Source of the DNA: Georhizobium profundi
GTDB lineage: Bacteria > Pseudomonadota > Alphaproteobacteria > Rhizobiales > Rhizobiaceae
Assembly (NCBI RefSeq): GCF_003952725.1
Contig: NZ_CP032509.1
Span: 3,062,001 to 3,126,000 of the forward strand
DNA length: 64,000 bases
Direction of reading: 5' to 3'
Shown: positions 36,882 to 47,485 of the stretch, piece by piece
Numbering within the stretch: the first letter of the stretch is position 1
Layout: each line of letters starts with the position of its first letter
Position numbers and translations under genes: made by a program
The notes under the pieces: generated by a model
Database searches by the model: none
Seen by the model: only the letters and a program-made list of their open reading frames with translations
Told to the model about the DNA's origin: nothing

Positions 36882-37928
36882 ATGAACAGGCACGTCACCT
36901 CCCCCGGCACAGGTCACCCGGCCGGCACCAACATGGTCGACGAGATCACCGGCCATCGGCGCATGCGCCGCAACCGCAAGGCCGACTGGACCCGCCGCCT
37001 TGTGCAGGAGAACCGGCTGACGGTGGACGATCTGATCTGGCCGATCTTCCTGATCTCCGGCGAAAACCGTCGCGAAAGCATCGACGCGATGCCGGGCGTG
37101 GAACGCCTGACGGTCGACATGGCCGTAGAAGAAGCCAAGCGCGCCGCCGATCTCGGCATTCCGGCGCTCGCCACTTTTCCGAACATTTCCATGGATCGTC
37201 GCGACGAGACGGGTTCGCACAGCCTTGCGAGCGACAATCTGATCAACGAGGCGACGCGGGCCATCAAGAAGGCCGTGCCGCATATCGGGATCATCACCGA
37301 CGTGGCGCTCGATCCCTTCACCAGCCACGGCCATGACGGCATCCTGAAGGATGGCCAGATCCTCAACGACGACACCGTTTCACAAATCGCACAGGCGGCC
37401 GTCATCCAGGCCGATGCCGGTTCCGACATCATCGCGCCATCCGACATGATGGATGGACGCATCGGCGCGATCCGCCGGGCGCTCGATGAAGCCGGGCACC
37501 AGAATGTCGGCATCATGTCCTATGCGACGAAATTCGCGTCGGCCTATTACGGACCCTACCGCGAGGCGATCGGAACCGGCGGATTGCTGAAGGGCGACAA
37601 GCGCACCTACTATATCGATCCTGCCAACAGTGACGAGGCGGTGCGCGAAGCGGCGCTTGACGTCGAGGAAGGCGCCGACATGCTGATGGTGAAGCCGGGG
37701 CAACCCTATCTCGACATCATCGCGCGGCTGAAGGATACGTTCGCCATGCCGACCTTCGCCTACCAGGTGTCGGGCGAATATTCGATGATCCGGGCGGCCG
37801 CCGCCAATGGCTGGATCGACGGCGAAAAGGTGATGCTGGAAAGCCTGCTCGCCTTCAAGCGCGCTGGCTGCGACGGCATCCTCACCTATTTCGCACCGGA
37901 GGTCGCGACGCTCTTGGCGCGGCGATGA
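36882..37928 (+). CDS. hemB: Delta-aminolevulinic acid dehydratase
   Basis: 348-residue porphobilinogen synthase, which joins two aminolevulinates in tetrapyrrole synthesis. The Schiff-base lysines are K217 in YATKFAS and K271 in MVKPGQPY. The metal region reads DPFTSHGHDG near residue 144, with Asp where zinc enzymes have Cys, so it belongs to the Mg-dependent class known from Bradyrhizobium. The N-terminal arm of about 25 residues drives oligomer formation. ATG at 36882 has AGGAG six bases before it. Confidence 0.97.
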   Translation: MNRHVTSPGTGHPAGTNMVDEITGHRRMRRNRKADWTRRLVQENRLTVDDLIWPIFLISGENRRESIDAMPGVERLTVDMAVEEAKRAADLGIPALATFPNISMDRRDETGSHSLASDNLINEATRAIKKAVPHIGIITDVALDPFTSHGHDGILKDGQILNDDTVSQIAQAAVIQADAGSDIIAPSDMMDGRIGAIRRALDEAGHQNVGIMSYATKFASAYYGPYREAIGTGGLLKGDKRTYYIDPANSDEAVREAALDVEEGADMLMVKPGQPYLDIIARLKDTFAMPTFAYQVSGEYSMIRAAAANGWIDGEKVMLESLLAFKRAGCDGILTYFAPEVATLLARR

Positions 37929-38016
37929 CGTGATTTCGCACCTCGTTGAATAAGGCCACCGCCCTCCCCACATCAGTGCGGCCCGATCAGGGGCAAGAAC
38001 GAGGACGGATTGGACG

Positions 38017-38502
38017 ATGACGACGCAGGCCCATATTGACGAAGCCGTACCGCTGCAGACAGGCGCACTGGACGACTGGCGTTCCTACGAAGGGGTGCGC
38101 ACGCGGCGCATGCTGGCTTTCTGCATCGATTACACGATCGTGCTTCTGCTCAGCATTCCAGTCGCGGTCATCGTGTTCTTCATCGGCCTTCTGACACTCG
38201 GCCTGGGCTGGGCGCTCTATGGCGTGCTCTTCGCCCTCGTCGCCCTGCCCTATGTGGGTTTCACCATGGGCGGGCCGAACCAGGCGACGCCCGGGATGCG
38301 GCTCATGGGCATCATGGTCGCACGCACCGACGGGCGTCCGGTCGATACGATGCTGGCCATGGTGCATGCCGTGGTCTTCTGGGCCGGCAACGTCATCCTC
38401 ACGCCGCTCATCCTGCTGGCAAGCCTCTTTCTCGACCGCAAGCGACTGGTTCACGACATGTTGCTCGGCACCGTCGTGCTGCGCACCAGCGCGCTTCGCT
38501 GA
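38017..38502 (+). CDS. RDD family membrane protein
   Basis: 161-residue protein with an RDD domain: VRTRRMLAFCIDYTIVLLLSIPVAV near residue 27 carries the conserved Arg and Asp in the first membrane segment, GGPNQATPGMRLMGIMVARTDG near 85 is the second family block, and DRKRLVHDMLLGTVVL near 141 ends it. Three or four membrane segments. Function unknown; some relatives act as ion antiporters. It follows hemB by 88 bases, as in other rhizobia. Confidence 0.88.
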   Translation: MTTQAHIDEAVPLQTGALDDWRSYEGVRTRRMLAFCIDYTIVLLLSIPVAVIVFFIGLLTLGLGWALYGVLFALVALPYVGFTMGGPNQATPGMRLMGIMVARTDGRPVDTMLAMVHAVVFWAGNVILTPLILLASLFLDRKRLVHDMLLGTVVLRTSALR

Positions 38503-38521
38503 GCTTCTACCGACACGAAAA

Positions 38522-38545
38522 GACGAGCCCGCTGACGGGCTCGTC
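38522..38545. terminator. Hairpin after RDD gene
   Basis: GACGAGCCCG and CGGGCTCGTC form a perfect 10-base stem around CTGA. The T tract is weak on the plus strand (GTTG) and better on the minus strand (TTTTCG). Confidence 0.6.
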
Positions 38546-38680
38546 GTTGCTGTGCGCACTGCACCCCTTTTCTTCCCGCGTGCAGCCAACGCGGTCGGTC
38601 TTCAACGATCCAGTTGACGTTTCCGCAGCTTGCGCCATGGTATGGGGGATCAAGAGGGCAAGAATCTTCGATCGAGCGCG

Positions 38681-39436
38681 ATGACCAGCCATCCCGTCCA
38701 ATCTCCGCAGTTTTTCCTGACGGCCCCCTCGCCCTGCCCTTATCTCGAAGGCCAGTTCGAGCGGAAGGTCTTCACGCATCTCGTCGGTGAGAAAGCAAGC
38801 GATCTCAACGATCTGCTGACGCAGGGCGGCTTCAGGCGCTCGCAGAACATAGCTTATCGCCCCGCCTGCGAGACGTGCCGCGCCTGCATTTCCGTCCGCA
38901 TTCTCGTCGATGAGTTCCAGCCGTCGCGCTCCATGCGCCGTGTGCTTCAACGCAACTCCGACCTCATCGCGATCGAATACCCGGCGGAACCATCGAGCGA
39001 GCAATATTCGCTTTTTCGCGGTTACCTCGACGCCCGGCACCGCAAGGGCGGCATGTCGGACATGACCGTGCTCGATTATGCGATGATGGTCGAAGATAGC
39101 CATGTCGAGACGAAGATCATCGAATACCGGATCTCCGACCCCGACAGCCGCATCACCGGCAAGTCGACGGGGCCGCTCATCGCCGTGGCGCTGTCAGACG
39201 TCATGGGCGATGGCATGTCGATGGTCTATTCCTTCTACGATCCCGAGCACCGCGATCGCTCGCTCGGCAGCTTCATGATCCTCGACCACATCGCGCGCAC
39301 GCGCCAGCGCGGCCAGCCGCATGTCTATCTCGGCTACTGGGTCGCCGGCTCTCGGAAGATGGATTACAAGACGAAGTTCCTGCCCCAGGAACATCTCGGC
39401 GCGCGTGGCTGGGAACGGTTTTGCAGCAAGCCCTGA
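38681..39436 (+). CDS. bpt: Aspartate/glutamate leucyltransferase (Bpt)
   Basis: 251-residue aminoacyl-tRNA-protein transferase of the ATE/Bpt type. Bacterial Bpt adds Leu to N-terminal Asp or Glu, which marks proteins for ClpS/ClpAP. Family features are [17 protein letters not shown] near residue 19, [15 protein letters not shown] near 58 with the conserved Cys residues, and [22 protein letters not shown] near 210. ATG at 38681 is the likely start although its ribosome binding site is poor; in-frame Met codons lie up to 17 codons upstream. Confidence 0.93.
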   Translation: MTSHPVQSPQFFLTAPSPCPYLEGQFERKVFTHLVGEKASDLNDLLTQGGFRRSQNIAYRPACETCRACISVRILVDEFQPSRSMRRVLQRNSDLIAIEYPAEPSSEQYSLFRGYLDARHRKGGMSDMTVLDYAMMVEDSHVETKIIEYRISDPDSRITGKSTGPLIAVALSDVMGDGMSMVYSFYDPEHRDRSLGSFMILDHIARTRQRGQPHVYLGYWVAGSRKMDYKTKFLPQEHLGARGWERFCSKP

Positions 39437-39463
39437 TCTGAGGCGGGCTTTGGCAGGCCGCTC

Positions 39464-39823
39464 CTAGTCCTTGCCGACGCAGTCCTGATGCCGGATCTCT
39501 TCAGCACCATCGTCGCCGCGGTAAAGACTTCCCTCATTGCCCTTGGACCACCAGACGAAGCGTTCGCCTTCGCCGGCCGTCGCATAGCGCACGCCGGAGC
39601 CGCTGATGATGGTCTCCATCACATGCATTGCGCCATCGGCGCGCACGACTGCAAGCGATAGCCCGCTCGCCATGTTGAGATAGGCGATGTCGATCTCAGC
39701 GCCGTCGGCGCAGACATAGGTGGCGACGACGCCTTCATAGGCAGGCGCCTGGTCTTGGGCGAACGCCGACGTCACGAATGCCAGTACAGTGACGCCGAGG
39801 GCTGTGGATGCGAAGCGGACCAT
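39464..39823 (-). CDS. MliC/PliC-like lysozyme inhibitor family protein
   Basis: 119-residue exported protein with a Sec signal ending at SAFAQ (about residue 22). The mature part resembles the MliC domain, an eight-stranded barrel that blocks C-type lysozyme: ATYVCADGAEIDIAYLN near 35, then SGVRYATAGEGERFVWWSKGNEGSLYRG near 75, the latter holding the SG-RY and K-N/E-type loop used against the enzyme, and a closing Cys in HQDCVGKD. No lipobox Cys is seen, so it would be periplasmic (PliC-like). It lies 28 bases past the bpt end and just upstream of the parC stop-side region. Confidence 0.75.
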   Translation of the reverse strand: MVRFASTALGVTVLAFVTSAFAQDQAPAYEGVVATYVCADGAEIDIAYLNMASGLSLAVVRADGAMHVMETIISGSGVRYATAGEGERFVWWSKGNEGSLYRGDDGAEEIRHQDCVGKD

Positions 39824-39851
39824 GTTTGAACTCGCCCCCTCTCTCGGAGCC

Positions 39852-42101
39852 TCAGCCCGTGAATTTGCCGCTGCGCGGGAAACCCTTCGGCGCGATGCGG
39901 CCGGCCTGGGCTCGGTCGCCCAGCCATTCGGTCAGCTCTTCCCGGTTGCGCGTGAAGGACCGGCCGGCCGAATCGGCCCAGCTCAAACCGTCGGCCATGG
40001 CAAAGCACTTGAGATCGGCGATGCCGCCATCCTTGTAGCGCTGGAGCCGCACGCCCTTGCCGCGGCTCATCTCGGGGATCTGAACCAGCGGGAAGACCAA
40101 GAGCTTGCGGTTTTCGCCGATCACGGCAACGCTGTCGCCAGAGACGGGAACGACCATGCGCGTCTCGTCCGGCAGCTTGACGTTCATCACCTGCTTGCCC
40201 TTGCGGGTGTTCGCGACCAGTTCGCTTTCGGCGACGACGAAGCCGTTTCCTTCGCCGGAGACGATGATCATCTTGGCGGTCGCGTCATAGACGAAGGCCG
40301 TGACGATATCTTGATCGTTGTCCATCTCGACCATGATGCGCAGCGGTTCGCCGTGCCCGCGTCCGCCCGGCAACTTGTCTGCGCCGAGCGTGAACGCCTT
40401 GCCGCCGGTGGTCACCAGAATGATCTTGTCGGTCGTCTGGGCCGGGAACGCGGTCTTCAGCTTGTCGCCATCCTTGAAGGCGAGGCTCGAGAGATCGGAC
40501 ATGTGGCCTTTGAGCGCGCGGATCCATCCCTTTTCGGAGATGACGACCGTGATCGGCTCCTTCTCGATCATCGCCTGCTGAATTGCTTCCAGATCCGTCT
40601 CGGGCGCATCGGCGAACTGGGTGCGACGGCGGCCGAGTTTCGTATCCTTGCCGAAGGTCTTCTTGACCTCCTTCACCTGCCAGGACACCGCCTGCCACTG
40701 CTTGACGTCGGACGATAGCAGTCCTTCGATCTTAGCCTTTTCTTCCGTGAGTTCATCGAACTCACGCCGGATTTCCATCTCTTCCAGGCGCCGCAAGTGT
40801 CGCAGGCGCATGTTGAGGATGGATTCGGCCTGAAGCTCGGTCAGCGTGAAGGTCGCGATCAGCACCTCTTTCGGTTCGTCCTCCTCGCGGATGATGCGGA
40901 TCACCTCGTCGAGGTTCAGATAGGCGATCAAAAGGCCGCCGAGGATTTCCAGCCGGCGCTCGATGGCCGCAAGGCGATGGCGCGAGCGCCGCTGCAGCAC
41001 GTCCTTTCGGTGCTCCAGCCACTCCCACAGCACCTCGTTCAGCGCCATGACCTTCGGCACGCGACCCATGCTCAGAACGTTCATGTTGAGCGGGATGCGG
41101 CTTTCCAGGTCGGTGACGCGGAAGAGCGATTCCATCAGAAGCTGCGGATCGACCGTGCGGCTCTTGGGGATGAGGACCAGACGCACGTCTTCGGCGGATT
41201 CGTCGCGCACGTCGTCGAGCAGCGGCAATTTGCGGGCGTTCAAAAGCTCGGCGATCTTTTCGATCAGCCGTGCCTTCTGCACCATGTACGGAATTTCCGT
41301 GACGACGATCTGATAGCCGCCACGGCCGGTATCCTCGGTCTCCCAGCGCGCCCGCACGCGGAAGCCGCCGCGGCCGGTGCGGTAGGATTCCAGAATGGAA
41401 CCCCGGCTTTCCACCATGACGCCACCGGTCGGCAGGTCGGGTCCCGGAATGAACTCCATCAGATCCTCGACCGACGCATCGGGATGCTCGATCAGATGGA
41501 GCGCGGCGTCGCAGAGTTCGGCGGCATTGTGCGGGGGGATCGAGGTCGCCATGCCCACGGCGATGCCGGTGGAGCCATTGGCGAGCAGGTTCGGAAACGC
41601 GCCGGGCAGAACGGTCGGCTCGCTGTTTTCCTCGTCATAGGTGGTGCGAAAGTCGACGGCGTCCTCGTCGATGCCTTCGAGGATGAGTTCGGCGGCGGCC
41701 GTCATCTTCGATTCGGTGTAGCGCATGGCGGCTGCGTTATCGCCGTCGATATTGCCGAAATTGCCCTGGCCGTTGACCAACGGATAGCGAACGGCGAAAT
41801 CCTGCGCCAGACGCACCAGAGCATCGTAGATCGACTGGTCGCCATGGGGGTGGAAGTTACCCATGACCTCGCCGACGATCTTCGCGCATTTGCGGAAGGA
41901 TCCGGCCGAACGCAGACCCATCTCGCTCATGGCATAGATGATGCGACGGTGAACCGGCTTCAGCCCGTCGCGCACGTCGGGCAGCGCGCGATGCATGATT
42001 GTCGAGAGCGCATAGGCAAGGTAGCGCTCTTCGAGCGCCTTCTTCAGATCGATCGGTTCGATCTCGTCCGGTGATCGCGGCGGTCCAAGGTCCTTACCCA
42101 T
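39852..42101 (-). CDS. parC: DNA topoisomerase IV subunit A
   Basis: 749-residue ParC, which with ParE unlinks daughter chromosomes. The quinolone-resistance region is intact: [19 protein letters not shown] near residue 80-100, followed by the active Tyr in [11 protein letters not shown] near 126. GyrA-type features at the end (GyrA box QRRGGKG) are absent, and the C-terminal beta-pinwheel is short, fitting ParC rather than GyrA. It shares a divergent 180-base promoter region with the next exported protein. Confidence 0.96.
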   Translation of the reverse strand: MGKDLGPPRSPDEIEPIDLKKALEERYLAYALSTIMHRALPDVRDGLKPVHRRIIYAMSEMGLRSAGSFRKCAKIVGEVMGNFHPHGDQSIYDALVRLAQDFAVRYPLVNGQGNFGNIDGDNAAAMRYTESKMTAAAELILEGIDEDAVDFRTTYDEENSEPTVLPGAFPNLLANGSTGIAVGMATSIPPHNAAELCDAALHLIEHPDASVEDLMEFIPGPDLPTGGVMVESRGSILESYRTGRGGFRVRARWETEDTGRGGYQIVVTEIPYMVQKARLIEKIAELLNARKLPLLDDVRDESAEDVRLVLIPKSRTVDPQLLMESLFRVTDLESRIPLNMNVLSMGRVPKVMALNEVLWEWLEHRKDVLQRRSRHRLAAIERRLEILGGLLIAYLNLDEVIRIIREEDEPKEVLIATFTLTELQAESILNMRLRHLRRLEEMEIRREFDELTEEKAKIEGLLSSDVKQWQAVSWQVKEVKKTFGKDTKLGRRRTQFADAPETDLEAIQQAMIEKEPITVVISEKGWIRALKGHMSDLSSLAFKDGDKLKTAFPAQTTDKIILVTTGGKAFTLGADKLPGGRGHGEPLRIMVEMDNDQDIVTAFVYDATAKMIIVSGEGNGFVVAESELVANTRKGKQVMNVKLPDETRMVVPVSGDSVAVIGENRKLLVFPLVQIPEMSRGKGVRLQRYKDGGIADLKCFAMADGLSWADSAGRSFTRNREELTEWLGDRAQAGRIAPKGFPRSGKFTG

Positions 42102-42280
42102 CCGTCGGGCTTATCGCCTGGGGTGTCGAGCGTAAAGAGGCGGAGCCTTCGCCGGGCTTGCGTCACGGGACTTGTCCACACGCATGTCTTCTGGACCGGC
42201 TGCCTTCATCAGGACAATAATCCGGCCATGATGGACAGGACACGAATCTCCCGCATGATTGCTGCAAAAGAGACCTACGC

Positions 42281-43462
42281 ATGGCTTCGAAAATGCCCGT
42301 GACTACGCTTGCCTTCATGGTCGCCTGTGGATGCGTGGTTCTGTCGGACGGAGCGCTTGCCCAGGATGGCGTGGCCGATGCGCTTCTCGACCGCATGCTC
42401 AACTCGGTCGCGATCGAGGATGGCACGTTCAGCTACGAACGCGTCGATCTCGACGGCGAGCGACTGACCTTTTCCGACGTGCTGGTAACGCCCGAAGGCG
42501 GCCAGCCGGTGCCGATAGACACGGTCATCTTCGACGGCGTGTCGCGCAGTGCGGCCGGCGATTTCAATGTCGCGCAGATCCTCATACCGACGCTTCAAGT
42601 CAGCCAGACCGGCGGTCGGGTGACGGTCGAGGACATCATGGTAAGCGGTGTCGACCTGTTTGCCGATGCCGGTCGGCGGGCCTCCTACGACCAGGCGATG
42701 ACCGGACCGGTCAATCTCGTCATGGATGGTGTCACCGTCTTTTCAGCGGTCTCGACCTCGCTCGAAGTCACACCATCCGCCAGCGGCGCGATAGAGACTT
42801 CGGTGGAAGCAAGCGGGATCGAGATACCCGCCGAGATGGCTGGCCATCCGTCCGCGGTGTCCGCGATGAAGGCCATGGGCTACGATACGCTGACAGGCTC
42901 CATGCATCTGACGAGCAACTGGAACGAAACGACGGGCGCACTCGCCGTTCCCGATCTCAGCCTGATGCTGGACGAGATGGGGATCCTGACCTTCAGCTTC
43001 GAGATGGAAGCGCTCGACACTGCGCCCTGGGCGATGATGCGCGGGGGCGAGACCATGAGAAGCGAAGCCCAGGCACGCGCAGCGCTGGCAGATGCGATGG
43101 GGTCGGCGGTGCTCTCCAACGGCTCCATCCGCTTTCTGGATACGGGCCTGACGGGCCGTATCCTCGCTTACACCGGAAGCACCCAGGGCCTGAACGCGGC
43201 AGAGATGACCAGCGTCTCGCGCATGATGCTGCCGCTTGCAGTGGCGCGTCTCGGCCACCCGCGCCTGCAGGCCGAAATCCTCGAGGTCGCAAATGCCTTC
43301 CTGATCGAGCCGGACACGTTCGAGATCAAGGTAGCGCCGGCCCAGCCGGTGCCCGTGATGCAGATCGCGGCGGCTGCAATGATGTTTCCCCAGGCCCTGC
43401 CCGACCTGCTCAATCTCAGCGTTTCGAATTTCGATCTGAGCGACCCGCTCCCGTCCAGGTAG
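42281..43462 (+). CDS. Exported protein of unknown function
   Basis: 393-residue protein with a Sec signal (VTTLAFMVACGCVVLSDGALAQ, cut near residue 27). The mature protein has repeated short beta-like stretches (FSYERVDLDGERLTFSDVLVTPEGG, then VTVEDIMVSGVDLFAD) and pairs of Met-rich helices near 200 and 310, suggesting a long beta-structured periplasmic protein, but I cannot assign it to a family. ATG at 42281 follows AAGAGA. Its last 47 bases overlap the pcp gene tail to tail. Divergent from parC. Confidence 0.8.
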   Translation: MASKMPVTTLAFMVACGCVVLSDGALAQDGVADALLDRMLNSVAIEDGTFSYERVDLDGERLTFSDVLVTPEGGQPVPIDTVIFDGVSRSAAGDFNVAQILIPTLQVSQTGGRVTVEDIMVSGVDLFADAGRRASYDQAMTGPVNLVMDGVTVFSAVSTSLEVTPSASGAIETSVEASGIEIPAEMAGHPSAVSAMKAMGYDTLTGSMHLTSNWNETTGALAVPDLSLMLDEMGILTFSFEMEALDTAPWAMMRGGETMRSEAQARAALADAMGSAVLSNGSIRFLDTGLTGRILAYTGSTQGLNAAEMTSVSRMMLPLAVARLGHPRLQAEILEVANAFLIEPDTFEIKVAPAQPVPVMQIAAAAMMFPQALPDLLNLSVSNFDLSDPLPSR

Positions 43463-44087
43463 CCACGCAACGGGCGATGATGAGCCGTGCGCCGCGTTCG
43501 AGATCCGCAGCACTTATCGGCAGCTCGCCTTCTAGCGCATCCTCCGGCAGAGGCGGCACGTGGACGAAACCGGTCATGCCGGCTTGCAGCCCCTCGCAGG
43601 TGCCTGAACGGGCGAGCGCGAACGCCATGTTGCAGAGATAGCCACCGGCATCGTCCGACCATTCGACCGGCAGGCCCTCGGCCTGAAGATCGTCGGCGAT
43701 GGCATTGAGAGGCAGTGTGGACGTCCAGCTTTCCGGCCCATCGCAGATCCGCTCGCTCACCGGAAGATGGCCCTGATTGTCGGGCCGCGCATGCTTAAGG
43801 CTGTTGCGGGCAAGCCCCTCCAGCCGAAAACCGATCGCGCGCCGGGCGAGGCCGAACTGAATGACGATGTCTGGACGAAATGCGCGGCCGATCGCGGAGA
43901 GGCGGTCGGCAAGACCTGCATATTCCACCGGCAGGATTTCCGCTTGGAAGGCTTCCAGGCCTTCGGTCGGCGGATCGAGGCTCAGGAGACGTGCCAGCGC
44001 CTCGGTCGGATTGACCGGGGCGCCGGGAAAGACGGAAAAGCCCGTGACGAGCACGCGGGGCAACGGTGTTGCGCCCTCGCCCGCCAT
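43416..44087 (-). CDS. pcp: Pyroglutamyl-peptidase I
   Basis: 223-residue cysteine peptidase that removes N-terminal pyroglutamate. C152 in AGGYLCNMAF and H176 in TGFVHVPP are the catalytic pair; VLVTGFSVFPGAPVNPTEA at residue 12 is the conserved N-terminal block. The third residue, Glu in the REGLARN-like stretch (RLEGLARN, residue 90), appears present although the surrounding V-G-A-GR motif is altered to FGLARRAI. It ends inside the opposing exported-protein gene and precedes aspS by five bases on the same strand. Confidence 0.88.
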   Translation of the reverse strand: MAGEGATPLPRVLVTGFSVFPGAPVNPTEALARLLSLDPPTEGLEAFQAEILPVEYAGLADRLSAIGRAFRPDIVIQFGLARRAIGFRLEGLARNSLKHARPDNQGHLPVSERICDGPESWTSTLPLNAIADDLQAEGLPVEWSDDAGGYLCNMAFALARSGTCEGLQAGMTGFVHVPPLPEDALEGELPISAADLERGARLIIARCVATWTGAGRSDRNSKR

Positions 44088-44092
44088 CGGGA

Positions 44093-45883
44093 TCAGTCGT
44101 CCTTCTTCTTCGGGATCACGCGCAGTCCGAGATCGACGAGCTGCTTGTTCTCGGCGGGCGCCGGAGCGCCCATCAGAAGGTCCTGCGCCTGCTGGTTCAT
44201 TGGGAACAGCGCGATTTCGCGCAGGTTGCGCGCACCGCAGACGAGCATAACGATACGGTCGACGCCGGCTGCCATGCCGCCATGCGGCGGAGCGCCGTAC
44301 TGGAACGCGCGGTAGAGACCGCCGAAGCGCTCCTCGACATCGCTCTTCGACAGGCCGACCATCTCGAATGCCTTGACCATCAGGTCGGGCTTGTGGTTGC
44401 GCAGGCCCCCCGAAACGATCTCGAAGCCGTTGCAGACCAGGTCATATTGATAGGCCTTGATGCCGAGCGGGTCGGAGCCTTCCAGCGCCTCCATGCCACC
44501 CTGCGGCATCGAGAACGGATTGTGCGCGAAGTCGATCTTCTTCTCGTCCTCGTTCCATTCGTAGAAGGGGAAGTCGACGATCCAGCAAAGCTCGAAGCGC
44601 TCGCGGTCGATGAGGTTCAATTCCTCGCCGGCGCGGTCACGAGCAGCACCAGCGAACTTGTAGAACTTCTTCGGATCGCCGGCCGCGAAGAAACACGCAT
44701 CGCCGGGCTCCAGGCCGAGCTGCTGGCGAATGGCTTCAGTGCGCTCCTCGCCGATATTCTTGGCAATCGGGCCGGCACCTTCGATCTTGCTGCCTTCCTC
44801 ACGCCAGAAGATGTAGCCGAGGCCCGGCTGGCCTTCGCCCTGCGCCCAGGAATTCATGCGGTCACAGAACGCGCGCGAGCCGCCGGTCTTGGCGGGGATC
44901 GCCCAGACTTCGGCCTTGTCGCTGCCGGCGAGGATGTTGGCGAACACCTTGAAGCCAGAGCCGCGGAAATGCTCGGACACATCCTGCATCTCGATCGGGT
45001 TGCGCAGGTCCGGCTTGTCCGAACCATAGGTGCGGATGGACTCGTCATAGGGAATGCGCCGGAAGCTCGGCGTGACCGGCTTGCCCTCGGCGAATTCCTC
45101 GAAGATGCCGCGCAGGACCGGCTCCATCGTGCCGAGGATCTCGTCCTGTTCGACGAAGCTCATTTCGAGGTCGAGCTGGTAGAATTCGCCGTAGAAGCGA
45201 TCGGCGCGCGGATCTTCATCGCGGAAGCACGGCGCGATCTGGAAGTAGCGATCGAAGCCCGACACCATCAGAAGCTGCTTGTAGATCTGCGGCGCCTGCG
45301 GCAGCGCGTAGAACTCGCCCTGGTGCAGGCGGGACGGCACGAGGAAGTCGCGCGCGCCTTCCGGCGACGATGCGGTCAGGATCGGCGTCTGGAATTCGGT
45401 AAAGCCGATCTCGTTCATGCGACGACGCATCGCGGCAATAACCCGGGTGCGGGTCATGATGTTCTTGTGCAGCGTCTCGCGGCGCAGATCGAGGAAGCGG
45501 TACTTCAGGCGCACGTCTTCCGGATAATCGGGTTCGCCGAAGACAGGCAGCGGCAGTTCCTTGGACGCGGACAGCACTTCGATTTCAGTGGCGTAAATCT
45601 CGATCTCGCCCGTCGGCATCTTGGCGTTGACGGTTTCCTGGGTGCGCGCCTTGACCCTGCCGTCGATGCGGATGACCCATTCGCCACGGACCTTCTCGGC
45701 ATCCTTGAACGCTGGGGAATCAGGATCGGCGACGACCTGCGTGATGCCGTAATGGTCGCGCAAATCGAGGAAGAGCACGCCGCCATGGTCACGCACACGG
45801 TGGACCCAGCCCGAGAGGCGGACGGTTTCGTCCACATTGGCCTTGCGGAGGGCGGCGCAGGTATGGCTGCGATAACGGTGCAT
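44093..45883 (-). CDS. aspS: Aspartyl-tRNA synthetase
   Basis: 596-residue class IIb synthetase of bacterial size. N-terminal OB fold with [25 protein letters not shown], motif 2 region [24 protein letters not shown] near residue 217, the bacterial GAD insertion in the middle, and motif 3 [13 protein letters not shown] near 530. Many alphaproteobacterial enzymes are non-discriminating and also charge tRNA-Asn; this cannot be judged here. ATG 45883 ([14 protein letters not shown]) is the typical N terminus; an in-frame ATG ten codons upstream is less likely. Confidence 0.96.
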   Translation of the reverse strand: MHRYRSHTCAALRKANVDETVRLSGWVHRVRDHGGVLFLDLRDHYGITQVVADPDSPAFKDAEKVRGEWVIRIDGRVKARTQETVNAKMPTGEIEIYATEIEVLSASKELPLPVFGEPDYPEDVRLKYRFLDLRRETLHKNIMTRTRVIAAMRRRMNEIGFTEFQTPILTASSPEGARDFLVPSRLHQGEFYALPQAPQIYKQLLMVSGFDRYFQIAPCFRDEDPRADRFYGEFYQLDLEMSFVEQDEILGTMEPVLRGIFEEFAEGKPVTPSFRRIPYDESIRTYGSDKPDLRNPIEMQDVSEHFRGSGFKVFANILAGSDKAEVWAIPAKTGGSRAFCDRMNSWAQGEGQPGLGYIFWREEGSKIEGAGPIAKNIGEERTEAIRQQLGLEPGDACFFAAGDPKKFYKFAGAARDRAGEELNLIDRERFELCWIVDFPFYEWNEDEKKIDFAHNPFSMPQGGMEALEGSDPLGIKAYQYDLVCNGFEIVSGGLRNHKPDLMVKAFEMVGLSKSDVEERFGGLYRAFQYGAPPHGGMAAGVDRIVMLVCGARNLREIALFPMNQQAQDLLMGAPAPAENKQLVDLGLRVIPKKKDD

Positions 45884-45935
45884 CAATTGATCCCGGAATT
45901 CTTGCTTGGACATGGTTCGGGAGCGCTGGCGCGGC

Positions 45936-45981
45936 CTTGTCCGAATGGCAGCCGCCGCCCCTGAAATTCGCGCCGGACAAG
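45936..45981. repeat. Inverted repeat upstream of aspS
   Basis: CTTGTCCG (45936-45943) and CGGACAAG (45974-45981) are perfectly complementary across 30 bases, in the 195-base gap between the divergent aspS and rnd genes. Could be an operator or leader stem. Confidence 0.3.
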
Positions 45982-46078
45982 CGCATGGCAAGGCCGGTTT
46001 GTCAAGGATTGGCGCGGGCAAGCACTTGGGCTGCGGCGAGCCGTTTGCAATAGCCCACCCCTCTTATATAGAGCATTC

Positions 46079-47233
46079 ATGGACATCATTACATCGACCG
46101 ACGCCCTTGCGGCCGCCTGCGACAGGCTCTCCACTTCCGAGTTCGTGACGATCGACACGGAGTTTCTTCGCGAAACGACGTTCTGGCCGCAGCTTTGCCT
46201 CATCCAGATGGCATCGCCGGACCTCGCCGTCATTGTCGACCCGTTGGCGAGCGGTATCGACCTCAGCCCGTTCTTCAAACTGATGGCCGATACGAAGATC
46301 ACCAAGGTCTTTCACGCTGCACGTCAGGATATCGAGATCATTTTCCACCTGGGCGATCTCATTCCCCACCCGATCTTCGATACGCAGATCGCGGCGATGG
46401 TGTGCGGGTTCGGCGATTCGATCTCCTACGACCAGCTGGTGGCGCGCATCACCGGTGGGCGCATCGACAAGACGTCGCGCTTCACCGACTGGAGCCGCAG
46501 ACCGCTATCGGACACGCAACTCGAATATGCGCTGGCCGACGTCACTCATCTGCGGGACGTCTATCTGCATCTGAAAGCCGAGTTGGAGCGCGAAGGCCGC
46601 ACACACTGGCTCAAGGAAGAGATGGACGTTCTGGAATCGCGCGAGACCTACGATCTACATCCCGACGACGCCTGGAAGCGGCTGCGGATGCGGGTGAAGA
46701 AGCCTCGCGAACTCGCAATCCTACAGACCGTTGCTGCATGGCGCGAGCGCGAGGCGCGTGCCCGCGACGTTCCGCGCGGCCGGGTGCTCAAGGACGACGC
46801 CATATACGAGATTGCGCAGCAGGCGCCGAAGGATACCGAAGCCTTGTCGCGACTGCGCACCATCCAGCGCGGCTGGGAACGCTCTCAGGCTGGTCAGGCG
46901 GTGATCACGGCCGTCAACGAGGCACTGGCGATCCCAAAGGATGACATGCCCCGCCTGGAGCGTTCGCGCGCCGCGCCCGAGGGTGCCGGTGCGGCAACCG
47001 AACTCCTGAAGGTGCTCCTGAAGCTCATCACGGAACGCGAAGGCGTCGCACCGAAGATCATCGCGAATGCCGACGATCTGGAACAGATCGCGACCAATGG
47101 CGAGGATGCAGACGTGCCGGCACTCCATGGCTGGCGGCGCGAGATGTTCGGCGACAAGGCTCTGGACCTGATCAACGGTCGCCTGGCGCTGCGTTTCAAA
47201 GAAAAGCGCGTGGACACACTCGACATCGGCTAA
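46079..47233 (+). CDS. rnd: Ribonuclease D
   Basis: 384-residue 3'-5' exoribonuclease for tRNA end processing. The DEDD residues are visible: FVTIDTEFLRE (residue 22), FHAARQDIEI (near 80) and YALADVTHLRDVY (near 157). Two HRDC-type domains follow (AWKRLRMRVKKPRELAILQTVAAWREREARARDVPRG near 199 and a weaker one to the end). The HRDC pattern VLKDDAIYEIAQQAPKD is typical. A TATATAG lies shortly before the start, so the transcript may have a very short leader. Small membrane-protein genes follow. Confidence 0.95.
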   Translation: MDIITSTDALAAACDRLSTSEFVTIDTEFLRETTFWPQLCLIQMASPDLAVIVDPLASGIDLSPFFKLMADTKITKVFHAARQDIEIIFHLGDLIPHPIFDTQIAAMVCGFGDSISYDQLVARITGGRIDKTSRFTDWSRRPLSDTQLEYALADVTHLRDVYLHLKAELEREGRTHWLKEEMDVLESRETYDLHPDDAWKRLRMRVKKPRELAILQTVAAWREREARARDVPRGRVLKDDAIYEIAQQAPKDTEALSRLRTIQRGWERSQAGQAVITAVNEALAIPKDDMPRLERSRAAPEGAGAATELLKVLLKLITEREGVAPKIIANADDLEQIATNGEDADVPALHGWRREMFGDKALDLINGRLALRFKEKRVDTLDIG

Positions 47234-47245
47234 AGGCGCAGCGGC

Positions 47246-47485
47246 GTGAGCGATCTCGCGACCACCGTTCACAATGAGCGCACGAAGCTGACGGCGACGT
47301 GGCTGAATGGCGTTGCGATCGCCTTGATGGCCGTCGGAGGCTTTGCCCCGACCATCTCCTACCTCGCCGCAACGGTGTCGACGCCCTCGCCGGAGTGGCT
47401 GACGACCACCAGCGCAGCTTGTTTTGGGTTCAGCGTTGCCCTACATTTTATGGCACGGAAGGTGCTCGGAAGGTTGAGATCGTGA
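47246..47485 (+). CDS. Small two-helix membrane protein
   Basis: 79-residue protein starting at GTG 47246, with AAAGGCG about eight bases before. It has an N-terminal soluble part with the motif NERTKLTA, then two membrane segments (about 21-43 and 53-72) ending in a basic RKVLGRLRS tail. I recall similar NERxKL small membrane proteins in other bacteria, but no function. Its stop overlaps the start of a still smaller gene (GTGA), and both follow rnd closely. Confidence 0.65.
   Translation: MSDLATTVHNERTKLTATWLNGVAIALMAVGGFAPTISYLAATVSTPSPEWLTTTSAACFGFSVALHFMARKVLGRLRS

Noticed and set aside
40797..42074. 425-codon open frame opposite parC
   Set aside because: Antisense artefact of a conserved topoisomerase gene.
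44066..45964. 632-codon open frame opposite aspS
   Set aside because: Mirror of a well-conserved synthetase; composition is Arg/Asp/His-rich as expected from antisense reading.
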